DNA of 64,000 nucleotides. Source: Actinomadura montaniterrae (lineage in GTDB: Bacteria > Actinomycetota > Actinomycetes > Streptosporangiales > Streptosporangiaceae). The notes under the pieces were generated by a model. The model was not told the origin of the DNA, made no database searches, and saw nothing but the letters and a program-made list of their open reading frames with translations. Positions within the stretch are counted from its first letter, which is position 1. The number at the start of each line of letters is the position of its first letter. This document shows positions 1 to 7,261 of this stretch, piece after piece. The translations under genes and the position numbers were made by a program. The stretch lies in assembly GCF_008923365.1 (NCBI RefSeq), contig NZ_WBMR01000001.1:62001-126000 (forward strand), given 5' to 3'.

Positions 1-243
1 GCGACCTACGATCTGGCCGCGCGCCTGGCCTGCCACGACGCCCTCCTGGGCGTGGAAGGCACGGCCAGCGCGAACGAGACCGCCATGCAGCAGGCCGTGA
101 CGGCCGCGGAGGAGACCACTGTGGAGGCGCTGCGGGACATCCAGATCAAGTACGCGCCGACCGGCCGCCCCCCGGACGGCCCCACGCTGCAAGAGGCGGC
201 GCGAGCAATAGGCCAATGGTGCAACGAACACCACGTGACCTGA
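1..243 (+). CDS. C-terminal end of a hypothetical protein (5' truncated by window)
   Basis: An open frame runs from the first base to a TGA and gives about 80 residues, with an alanine-rich helical stretch and a C-terminus ending QWCNEHHVT. No start lies in the window, so this is the tail of a longer gene. I do not recognise the family. The codons are strongly GC-biased at third positions, which supports real coding. Confidence 0.5.
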   Translation, partial: ATYDLAARLACHDALLGVEGTASANETAMQQAVTAAEETTVEALRDIQIKYAPTGRPPDGPTLQEAARAIGQWCNEHHVT

Positions 244-489
244 TCAGTCCACACCCAGTGCGCTTGCGTGCGAAACGCGATGGCCACTCCGTCCCTCTGT
301 CCAGCACCGATCGCACCCCGCGGCACGCTCGGCCGTCGGCCCCACTCCACGCCATGGGTCCCTCCCAGGTTCACGGCACGTCCCCTAGTGGCCACGGCGA
401 TGCCCGTGTCCGCGGATGGGTTGCTGCGGATCTCGCATCGCCGCTGGGATCGCCATCTCCAGGTCGGGCGGAACGAGAGGACGCGGCCC

Positions 490-1056
490 GTGCAGACACA
501 GGACCCGGACGAGGTCGAGGACGACGGGCACGGCCCCTGGCGCCGGCGGCTGGAAGTGCTCGGTGCGATCGCGGGCGTCATCGGCGCGATCGCGGCGGTG
601 ATCGCCTTGAAGCCGGTGGTACTCCCAGACCACGGTGCAGCGGACGACCGGCCGTCCCGGCCGGCGACGTTCGCCTTCACCGATCCAGAGCCGGAGACGG
701 TGGTGAAGACCAAATGCTCGTTCGAGGCGCGGGGCCAAGGGACCCCGCCCCCCGGCAAGAGCATCGCGGTGGCGACCCAGGAGTTGAACGAGCGGTACTA
801 CTTCGAGTCGGCCGTCCATATCGAGCAAGGCAGGTGGACGGTCCCGATCCAGGTCGGCACCTCCGACACCCGCAAAGGGACGCGGTTTCAGCTCAGCGCG
901 GTTTTGATGGACGCGGCCTGGGAGCGGTACTTGGGCGGGGTGACCGACGAGCAGGGCGCGACCTACTGGTCCTCCGAGGGCACGCCGGGAAGCGTAACCC
1001 TCAACACCCGCTGGACCACCCCGCCAACCACACCACCCAGCCCCGGCGTTTCATAG
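490..1056 (+). CDS. Hypothetical single-pass membrane protein
   Basis: A protein of 188 residues. I chose the GTG at 490 because GAGAGG sits 9 bases before it; the open frame extends further upstream without a ribosome site. An acidic N-terminus (QDPDEVEDDG) is followed at about residues 18-38 by a hydrophobic Ala/Ile/Val segment, then an extracytoplasmic domain of about 145 residues with one Cys. This is the topology of an anchored protein with its N-terminus inside. The family is not recognised; function unknown. Confidence 0.55.
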   Translation: MQTQDPDEVEDDGHGPWRRRLEVLGAIAGVIGAIAAVIALKPVVLPDHGAADDRPSRPATFAFTDPEPETVVKTKCSFEARGQGTPPPGKSIAVATQELNERYYFESAVHIEQGRWTVPIQVGTSDTRKGTRFQLSAVLMDAAWERYLGGVTDEQGATYWSSEGTPGSVTLNTRWTTPPTTPPSPGVS

Positions 1057-1153
1057 CCGAGACCCGATCAGGGCTCCGGCGTGCAGGTGCGCCTGACCTG
1101 TAACTTCGTGCGGGCCGGGGGTGGCGCGTCGGTTCGGTTGGTGGAGTTGTAGC

Positions 1154-1723
1154 GTGCGCTCCGTGGACGAGTTGTGCTTTCGGGGGAAAGATCGGTTCCG
1201 GCCGTCTTGGCTGCATTTCGCGGTTCTGGGCCTCGGGTTGGTCGTCGAAGGGGCCTTGACCTTCTCCCGGCTGGGCGTCGTCGGTTCGTGCGTGCTGCTG
1301 GGCGGGACGGCCCTGCTCGTCGGTCTGGGCAACGCCCTGGCGTTCCGGAGCTGGACCAGCGTCGGGGCGGCCGGCATCACCATCTGCCGGGGGATCGGGC
1401 GTGGTCGTGTTCACCCGTGGCGGGAGATCCGGTGGATCGACGTACGGGAGACCAAGAGCCAGTACGGGAGGGTGCTCGCGGCTCGTATCACCCTCGCGAA
1501 CGGGCGGCGTCGGTCGTTGCCCGCGCTCCAGCACAGTGACCGGTATCCCGACCCCGATTTCCAGGCGGACTTTCAGCGGGTGCTCAACTGGTGGGAGTCG
1601 AGCACGGACCCGGCCGCGCGGTCACGGCCGCCGGAGCGGGTGCGGAAGCAGGCGACGCCCCAGATGATCGGACTCGTGCTGGGCGTGCTCATCACGGTCA
1701 TCGTCGTGCTCGGCGTTCGCTGA
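1154..1723 (+). CDS. Membrane protein with PH-like domain
   Basis: A protein of 189 residues starting at GTG with GGAG 7 bases upstream. Two hydrophobic helices near the N-terminus (about residues 16-55) precede a soluble core (SWTSVGAAGITI...HPWREIRWIDVRE) with the pattern of bacterial PH domains of the YdbS/DUF304 type. A third hydrophobic segment lies at the extreme C-terminus (MIGLVLGVLITVIVVLGV). The PH assignment rests on the conserved 'W.EI..I' strand pattern and is tentative. A role at the membrane is likely; the substrate or partner is unknown. Confidence 0.6.
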   Translation: MRSVDELCFRGKDRFRPSWLHFAVLGLGLVVEGALTFSRLGVVGSCVLLGGTALLVGLGNALAFRSWTSVGAAGITICRGIGRGRVHPWREIRWIDVRETKSQYGRVLAARITLANGRRRSLPALQHSDRYPDPDFQADFQRVLNWWESSTDPAARSRPPERVRKQATPQMIGLVLGVLITVIVVLGVR

Positions 1724-2023
1724 GCGGACCGTCCGGACGGGTGACCAGGATGCCGTGGCCGTCGCTGACGTGGCGAGGGCGGCGGCGTCGCGCATGGCGC
1801 CGTTGATGACGACGCCGGCCCAGCCCCGGCGGCAGCGGGTCCAGTGACCTGCGCATCTCCAGCAGGTCCCGTGCCTCCTCGGCCCGAGAAGGTCGACGAC
1901 GATTCACGGGGACGGGGCGAGCACGCGTCAGCTCGGCGGCCGGAGGTTCCGGTGCCGCCGAGCTGATGCGGATTCGCTGGTCGCCGCCGCGTCGGAGGCG
2001 TCGTCAGGTCGGTTCTCGTGTGG
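1724..2023. other. Gene-free stretch with a possible RraA-like scrap
   Basis: No convincing gene is visible. On the minus strand about 18 codons (roughly 1772-1825) read GWAGVVINGAMRDAAALA, which resembles the conserved core of RraA-family proteins (GWxGVVVNGxxRD). The frame then degenerates, so this may be a decayed fragment. It lies between the PH-like membrane gene and the 3' end of the metallopeptidase, so part of the stretch may act as a convergent terminator zone. Confidence 0.3.
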
Positions 2024-3049
2024 TCAGAGGATGCCGCGAGCGGCGAACGCCGACTGCGCGGCCTGTGCCGCCTGCGGACCGTACAGGCGCTGCGCCGCCG
2101 CGACCGTGGCCTGAGCGGCCGCCTTGAACGAGGTGTCCGGCGAGAACGCGAACTGCGCCTCGACGATCAGGGTGTCGGCCTTGGCCGCGCCGAGGGACTG
2201 GCGGATGTCCCAGAGCGCGCGCGACCAGATCTCGCCGTCGGCGTGGACCTCGCCGACGACGTCCTCGGGGTAGTGCTTGGTGCCGTCCAGCCTCCGCAGG
2301 CAGTGCGTCGGGCCGGGCGTGTAGGCCACCGAGTCCCAGTCGGCGACGCACGCCTCGGGCGTCTTGGTGGGCACGCCGGTCGCCCAACTGGTGACCGCCA
2401 CCGCCAGGTAGTCGCCGAACGCCTCGCCGATCGCGCCCGACTCGGCGTTCGTCCCGAACCCGGGGACCTGGCCGTCCTGCACGGAGTGCCCGTACTCGTG
2501 GACGATCACTTCGGCGTCCTCGGCGTCGTCCACGCCGCCCTTGCCGAGCGTGATGTTGGCCTTGTTCCCCTTGAAGAACGAGTTGTCGCCGCCGTACTGG
2601 TTGATCCGCAGCTCGATCTGCCGCTGGTTGACGGGGCGCAGCGCGGACCCGAACCCGAGATGCTGCAGATACCGCTGCGCGGTCGTCACCCAGTAGTACC
2701 CCATGACCTGCTCGAACTGGTCGGTGTCACGGTGGTAGGCGGGCAGCGCGCCGCCGGTGATCCGGACCGCCTTGCCGGTCTCGCTCTTGACCGCCACGTA
2801 CCGTCCGGTCAGCGTCCCCGACCCGTCGAGGTCGGTGAGGGTGACGTTCCGGTACGCGGGCGCCAGCGCGGCGTAGTCGGCGTCCTTGGCGTCGGTGAGC
2901 GACTCGTCACCGAGCTGCTGGACGGGATTGGGAAAGAAGACGGTCCCCGTGGCGGTGCCGCCGGAGTCCGCGGCCGAGACGGCCGACAGCGATCCCACTA
3001 GGGGAAACGCCATGACGGCCGCCAGGGCGAGACGTTGTGTCCTGCGCAT
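2024..3049 (-). CDS. Secreted zinc metallopeptidase (gluzincin, M4/M36-like)
   Basis: A protein of 341 residues with a clear Sec signal peptide (MRRTQRLALAAVMAFPLVGS, cleavage near residue 26 after AVSA). The zinc motif HEYGH is at residues 184-188 (His184, Glu185, His188) and the third ligand Glu209 lies in GAIGEAFGDYLA, the downstream signature of thermolysin/fungalysin-type gluzincins. The segment before it (residues 45-170) has the hairpin-rich character of the N-terminal half of this fold. Expected to be an extracellular endopeptidase. It is shorter than typical M4 enzymes and lacks an obvious long FTP propeptide. The 290 bases upstream (3050-3339) hold no gene and presumably contain its promoter. 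Confidence 0.85.
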   Translation of the reverse strand: MRRTQRLALAAVMAFPLVGSLSAVSAADSGGTATGTVFFPNPVQQLGDESLTDAKDADYAALAPAYRNVTLTDLDGSGTLTGRYVAVKSETGKAVRITGGALPAYHRDTDQFEQVMGYYWVTTAQRYLQHLGFGSALRPVNQRQIELRINQYGGDNSFFKGNKANITLGKGGVDDAEDAEVIVHEYGHSVQDGQVPGFGTNAESGAIGEAFGDYLAVAVTSWATGVPTKTPEACVADWDSVAYTPGPTHCLRRLDGTKHYPEDVVGEVHADGEIWSRALWDIRQSLGAAKADTLIVEAQFAFSPDTSFKAAAQATVAAAQRLYGPQAAQAAQSAFAARGIL

Positions 3050-3339
3050 GTGCGGACGCTATGGGCGGTCCATTCGGGGGGACAGGTCCAATTCGCGTCG
3101 GATCCCAAGTCTGTCTGACCCTGCCCGCCGGGGTCGCCGAAGGCTGGCGACCTTTGTCCTAGAACGCCCGCCGCGAACTGATTACACACGTCAGCGGAGG
3201 GCGCCGAGGCCAGCCGGATCCGGCCGCGCCGCGACCCCGGCCGGCGTCTCCTCGCGTCCAGCCCGCACCACCGAGACGAGGAGACCCATGGCCCCACGAC
3301 GGACCTCCGCGACGGCGTCCGAGCCGGGGCGGGCTCTCC

Positions 3340-4134
3340 TCAGCGGCTGCCGGCGTGCCGTTTGATCTGGGCGGACGACATCTCGGGGGCGCGCGGCGAC
3401 GCCGGCGGAGTCTCCGGGGCGCCGAGGCCGTACTGCACCGCGGCACGGGTGAGGTCGGCCTTGTTGCGGAGGCCGAGCTTCTGCCGGATGCGCTGGACGT
3501 AGGTGTCGATCGTCGCCTTGGACAGGCCGAGCTTCGAGCTGATCTGCTTGTGCGTCCAGCCCTCGGCGACCAGGGTCAGCACCTGCCCCTCCCGCTGGGT
3601 GAGGCCGCTCTGCAGGACGACCGAGGCGGGAGCGGGAGGCCCGGTGGGCTCGCAGAAGAGTTCCCCGCCGACCGAGCCGAAAAGGAAGAAGCGGTCCCGG
3701 GCCACGATGCTGAGGGCGACGATGAGGGTGCTGGCCTCGGTGGTCATGTCGAGGTAGCCGTGCAGCCCGGCGCGGATCAGCGTGGACAGCCGGTCGCGGT
3801 CGAGCATCTGGGAGATGCCGAGCACCAGGGAGCGCTCCGTCCAGCCGCGCAGGTCGTCGAGGAAGCGGTCGTCGATGATCTGCGGGAGGGCGAGCAGCAG
3901 GATGGGCGGCTCGCACGTTTCCTGGAGGAGCGCGTTCACTTCTCCGGCCGTCTGGATCGCGGTCACGCGGTAGAACCGCGAGGCCGACTCCAATGCGCTG
4001 AGGACGCCTCTCATCAGAAGCGAACCGTCGTGCAGGAATAACACGAGTTGCGGGGCGCGGTCGGCGTTGGCGGCGTCGATGATTTCGAGTACCGAGGGGG
4101 AGCGGATGTCGTCCGGTCTGTGTCCCAAGCTCAT
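3340..4134 (-). CDS. LuxR-family transcriptional regulator with TTA codon
   Basis: A protein of 264 residues. The start at 4134 is supported by GAAGGA 5 bases upstream; the longer open frame would run into the thioesterase gene. The N-terminal part (about 1-150) has alternating hydrophobic strands like a response-regulator receiver (QLVLFLHDGSLLMRGVLSAL) but no clear phospho-Asp pocket. The C-terminal part is a NarL/LuxR helix-turn-helix (LTQREGQVLTLVAEG...KQISSKLGLSKATIDTYV). It ends the carrier-thioesterase-regulator operon, 7 bases after the thioesterase stop, and is the likely pathway regulator of the NRPS/PKS cluster. Codon 32 is TTA (4041-4039), rare in such genomes and usually a mark of bldA-dependent translation. 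Confidence 0.88.
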   Translation of the reverse strand: MSLGHRPDDIRSPSVLEIIDAANADRAPQLVLFLHDGSLLMRGVLSALESASRFYRVTAIQTAGEVNALLQETCEPPILLLALPQIIDDRFLDDLRGWTERSLVLGISQMLDRDRLSTLIRAGLHGYLDMTTEASTLIVALSIVARDRFFLFGSVGGELFCEPTGPPAPASVVLQSGLTQREGQVLTLVAEGWTHKQISSKLGLSKATIDTYVQRIRQKLGLRNKADLTRAAVQYGLGAPETPPASPRAPEMSSAQIKRHAGSR

Positions 4135-4141
4135 CAATCCT

Positions 4142-4894
4142 TCAGGGTGCCAGGTCTCCGAGCGTCTGTGCGAGGCGCGCTCCGAGGGCGGCGGGCGCAT
4201 CGGTGGTGCGCCCGCCGTTCCCGACCTCGCGGTGGTGCGGATCTCCTTTTCCGTGAGCCGCCCAGCCGGCCGCATGGCGGCGCGCGTTCGGGTCCCCCGG
4301 TCTGGACAGCGACGTGATGGCGGTGTTCAGGGGCGGCATCGGCCGGTGTTCGTACTGGGCGAGCAGTTGGTAGTCGGCGCGGAAAGCGGGCTCGAAGACC
4401 TCGCGCATATCGTCGACCGCGGCGATCTCCGGCGGTATGCGGCCCTGCGAGACGAGCCGGCGCCAGAATTCCGCCGACTCCAGTGCCAGCAGTTCCCGCG
4501 GCGTGCGGTTGACGACGTCCGGCGGCGGATATGAGCTCACGACGAGGCGCACTGGCGGGGGACCGCCGAGTTCCTGGACGCGGTGCGCCACCAGGAAGGC
4601 CAGCAGGGCTCCCGAGCAGTCGCCGAAGAGGGCGTACGGGCGGGACAGGTGCGGGAGCAGCGCCTCGGCCAGCTCGGCCGTCAAGGGGGCCAGCTCCGTG
4701 CGCGGGGGTTCCCCGAACCTGGCCTCCCGGCCCGGCAGGGCCACCGCCCAGAGGTCGATCCAGCCGGGCAGCCGCCGGGCGAGGCCGGTGAAGACGTTGG
4801 GCCCGGCGCCCGCGTTGGGGAAGGCGAACAGGCGGATCGCCGGTTCCGCGGTATCCCCCGTCAGGCGCGTCAGCCAGAGGCCGTCCCCGGTCAT
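4142..4894 (-). CDS. Type II thioesterase-like protein with altered catalytic triad
   Basis: An alpha/beta-hydrolase of 250 residues with type II thioesterase landmarks: LFAFPNAGAG near residue 22, VALPGREARFGEPP near 51, and YALFGDCSGA. The nucleophile elbow is G91-D-C93-S-G95, so Cys93 replaces the usual Ser of GxSxG. The acid is Asp201 (RPGDPN). Where relatives have GGH the sequence reads GGR (227-229), so the general-base His appears absent; His220 and His221 lie nearby. It may therefore act as an acyl carrier, transferase or binding protein rather than an editing hydrolase. Its ATG overlaps the carrier-protein stop by 4 bases, implying a matched pair. Confidence 0.8.
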   Translation of the reverse strand: MTGDGLWLTRLTGDTAEPAIRLFAFPNAGAGPNVFTGLARRLPGWIDLWAVALPGREARFGEPPRTELAPLTAELAEALLPHLSRPYALFGDCSGALLAFLVAHRVQELGGPPPVRLVVSSYPPPDVVNRTPRELLALESAEFWRRLVSQGRIPPEIAAVDDMREVFEPAFRADYQLLAQYEHRPMPPLNTAITSLSRPGDPNARRHAAGWAAHGKGDPHHREVGNGGRTTDAPAALGARLAQTLGDLAP

Positions 4895-5145
4895 TCGCGA
4901 TGGGGGGCCGCGCGTCCGACGACCTCCGAGAACTCGCCGAGGGTGGGGGCGTCGAAGATGTCGAGGATCGTGAGTGAGCGGCCCAGGCGCTCGCGGACCC
5001 GGGTGAGGATCCGGGCCGCCGTCAGGGAGTCGCCGCCGAGCTCGAAGAACGATTCGTGGTCCCCGACCGGGCGCCCCAGGACCTCCGCCCAGATGGCCCT
5101 CAGTTCCGCGTCGGTGTCGTCCGGTGCCAGTGCGAAGCCCGCCAT
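4891..5145 (-). CDS. Free-standing peptidyl/acyl carrier protein
   Basis: An 84-residue carrier domain with the phosphopantetheine site FFELGGDSL (Ser40). I place the start at 5145, where GGAGGA lies 9 bases upstream; the frame stays open to 5223 with no comparable site. It is the first gene of the left-facing operon and is translationally coupled to the Cys-type thioesterase. The operon diverges from the main biosynthetic operon, and both presumably share the spacer with its palindrome. It could carry a separately activated amino acid or acyl unit. Confidence 0.88.
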   Translation of the reverse strand: MAGFALAPDDTDAELRAIWAEVLGRPVGDHESFFELGGDSLTAARILTRVRERLGRSLTILDIFDAPTLGEFSEVVGRAAPHRE

Positions 5146-5248
5146 GCCGTCGCGTCCTCCCGGAGTGATCAACAACTTGTGTGCATGGTAAGTGACTCCA
5201 TGGCGGTCTTCCTTGTCAATCAAATGAGACGTTGCTGTTCTTTCGGAT

Positions 5249-5264
5249 GGCTCATTAATGGGAC
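5249..5264. promoter_or_regulatory. Operator-like imperfect palindrome in divergent promoter region
   Basis: GGCTCATTAATGGGAC lies in an AT-richer patch between the two divergent biosynthetic operons. It matches the perfect inverted repeat before the peptide operon (25059-25074) at 13 of 16 positions and keeps its CAT-TT/TA-ATG core. Being shared between the control regions of both systems, it is a good candidate for the site of a common regulator, possibly the LuxR protein encoded nearby. No clear -35/-10 pair could be fixed. Confidence 0.5.
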
Positions 5265-5405
5265 ATCGGACCGTGCGACGGGGCGCGGACCTCCGAAGAG
5301 TGACTTGTCCGGCGCGACGCGCGGTTGATCGACTTACCGCGTGAGCAAGGCACCGATCATCCGCGTCGGGGACCGCGCCCGGCGGTGCGCCCGGCGGTGC
5401 GCCGG

Positions 5406-6425
5406 GTGAGCGGCCGCGTCGCGGTCGCGCTGACGGACGTGGCCAAGCACTTCCGGCAGGGCCGGCGGACGGTCGCCCAGCGGATCCGCCGGGCGCCCGA
5501 CACCCGGCGGGAGGTCCCGGCGATCGACGGCGTGGACCTCGCCGTCCGCGACCGCGAGGTCTTCGGGCTGGTCGGGCCGAACGGCGCCGGCAAGTCGACC
5601 ACCGTGCGGGTGATCGCGACGCTGCTGGAGCCGACCCGCGGCGCCGTCGAGGTGTGCGGGGTCGACGCGGTCGCGCACCCGCGGGAGGCGCGGCGGCACC
5701 TCGGCGTGGTGATCGGCGGGGAGCGCAGCGTCTACTGGAAGCTGACCGGCCGGGAGAACCTGGAGTACTTCGCGGCGCTGTACCACCTGCCGCCGCGCGA
5801 GACGCCGGGCCGGATCGAGCGGGTGCTGCGCGACGTGGAGCTGCTGGACCGCGCTGACGACTACGCCGAGCGCTACTCGACGGGCATGCGGCAGCGCCTG
5901 TCGCTGGCGCGCGCGCTGCTCCAGGAGCCGGCCGTGCTGCTGCTGGACGAGCCGACGTCCGGCCTGGACCCGCGCTCGGCCGAGCGGCTCCGCGAGCAGG
6001 TCCGCCGGCTGCGGGACGCCGGCCACTGCGTGCTGATCACCACGCACGACATGGCGGAGGCCGACCAGGTCTGCGACCGGGTCGCCGTCATCGACCGGGG
6101 CCGCGTCGCCCGGCTCGGCACCCCGGCCGAGCTGAAGCGGCTGGTCAAGGCCACCCAGGTCGCCCGGGTGCGGCTCGTCCTGCGGGACCGGGCCGGCGAC
6201 AGCGACCTGCTGGAGTCGGTGGGCCGGTTCGCGACGGTGGCGGACAAGTCCGTCGACGGGCTCCGCGCCGAGATGACCCTGCACCTGGCGCCGGGCGTGG
6301 ACCTCCTGCCGCGGCTGGTGGAGGCGGCCAACCGGCACGGCGCGACGATCCACGGGGTGGACGTCGAGCCGGTGACGCTGCACGACGTCTTCCTCGCGGT
6401 CACCGCCCCGGGGACGGCGGAATGA
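5406..6425 (+). CDS. ABC exporter ATPase (daunorubicin-resistance type)
   Basis: An ATPase of about 339 residues. It has Walker A GPNGAGKST, Q-loop region VVIGGERSVYWKLTG, signature YSTGMRQRLSLARAL, Walker B VLLLDEPTSGLDPRS and switch TTHDMAEAD. The C-terminal extension of about 100 residues ending in HDVFLAVT is typical of DrrA-type ATPases that pair with an ABC-2 permease. The start is uncertain: GTG 5406 fits family length, GTG 5385 is possible, and the open frame reaches a TTG at 5325 that would bring in a TTA codon. It is the first gene of the main operon, and its stop overlaps the permease start. Likely exports the cluster product or gives self-resistance. Confidence 0.88.
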   Translation: MSGRVAVALTDVAKHFRQGRRTVAQRIRRAPDTRREVPAIDGVDLAVRDREVFGLVGPNGAGKSTTVRVIATLLEPTRGAVEVCGVDAVAHPREARRHLGVVIGGERSVYWKLTGRENLEYFAALYHLPPRETPGRIERVLRDVELLDRADDYAERYSTGMRQRLSLARALLQEPAVLLLDEPTSGLDPRSAERLREQVRRLRDAGHCVLITTHDMAEADQVCDRVAVIDRGRVARLGTPAELKRLVKATQVARVRLVLRDRAGDSDLLESVGRFATVADKSVDGLRAEMTLHLAPGVDLLPRLVEAANRHGATIHGVDVEPVTLHDVFLAVTAPGTAE

Positions 6426-7261
6426 ACCGCGCGGAGGCCGAGCTGCGCGCGATCGCCGCGACGACCCGCAAGGAGCTGCGGCTGATGCGCCGTTATCCCG
6501 CGGAGATCGTGGCGCTGGCCGTCTGGATGCTGCTGCTGCCGCTCGCGTACATCGCGCAGGCGACGGCCTTCAGCGGCGGCGGCCCGGCGTCCGTCGCCGC
6601 GTTCGAGCGGCGGGCGGGCACCGACGATTACGTCGCCTTCCTCTATCTCGGCTGGTCCGTCTACCTGTGGATCACCGCGGTCCTGTGGGGGCCGGGCCTG
6701 GCGCTGCGGCAGGAGCGCCAGCGCGGCTCCTTCGAGACCATGTTCGCCAGCCCGGCGTCCCGGTTCACCCTGCTGTTCGGCGGCGCCCCGGCGCAGATCG
6801 TCCCCGTGCTGGTGGTGTTCGCGAGCGCCGCCGCGTCGATGCGGCTGCTGTTCGGCGTGCCGCTGGACGGCGGGGACCTCGTCCGCTGGCTCGCCGTGCT
6901 CGCCCTCGCCTTCCCCGTGCTCATGGCGCTCGGCGCGGTGTTCGCGACGGCCTCGCTGTCGCTGCAGGACGCGTCCGGCGCCCTGCAGATCTCGCGGGGC
7001 GCGTTCACCCTCCTGTGCGGGGTGACCTATCCGCTCGCCGTCCTGCCGGAGCCGCTGCGCGCCGTCGGCAAGGCGCTGCCGCCGACGCAGGTGCTGGACG
7101 CCCTGCGCGCCGTGACGGCCGGGCACGAGGGCCTCGCGGCCCGGCTTCCCGGGCTGGCGGTCCTGCTCGGCGAGGCCGTCGTCGCCGCCGCGCTCGCCAT
7201 GGCGCTGCTCTGGCTGAGCGTCCGGCACGCGCGCCGGGCAGGGAAGCTGGGGCTCTTCTGA
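6422..7261 (+). CDS. ABC-2 type permease (exporter subunit 1)
   Basis: A 279-residue integral membrane protein with about six hydrophobic helices (for example EIVALAVWMLLLPLAYIA and the Leu/Ala-rich stretch near residue 150) and the ABC-2 layout, including the coupling sequence RQERQRGSFETMFASPASR. It begins within the ATPase stop codon (ATGA), so the two are translated together. A second, related permease at 24223-25050 closes the same operon without its own ATPase, suggesting a heteromeric exporter. Confidence 0.87.
   Translation: MNRAEAELRAIAATTRKELRLMRRYPAEIVALAVWMLLLPLAYIAQATAFSGGGPASVAAFERRAGTDDYVAFLYLGWSVYLWITAVLWGPGLALRQERQRGSFETMFASPASRFTLLFGGAPAQIVPVLVVFASAAASMRLLFGVPLDGGDLVRWLAVLALAFPVLMALGAVFATASLSLQDASGALQISRGAFTLLCGVTYPLAVLPEPLRAVGKALPPTQVLDALRAVTAGHEGLAARLPGLAVLLGEAVVAAALAMALLWLSVRHARRAGKLGLF

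Noticed and set aside
1772-1825. RraA-like 18-residue match on the minus strand
   Set aside because: Too short for a firm pseudogene call; noted only inside the gene-free stretch.
5325-5405. Upstream extension of the ABC ATPase from a TTG start, including a TTA codon
   Set aside because: The extension is Arg/Pro-rich, has no ribosome site and exceeds the family's N-terminus; a start at 5406 or 5385 fits better, so I do not count this TTA as a bldA signal.
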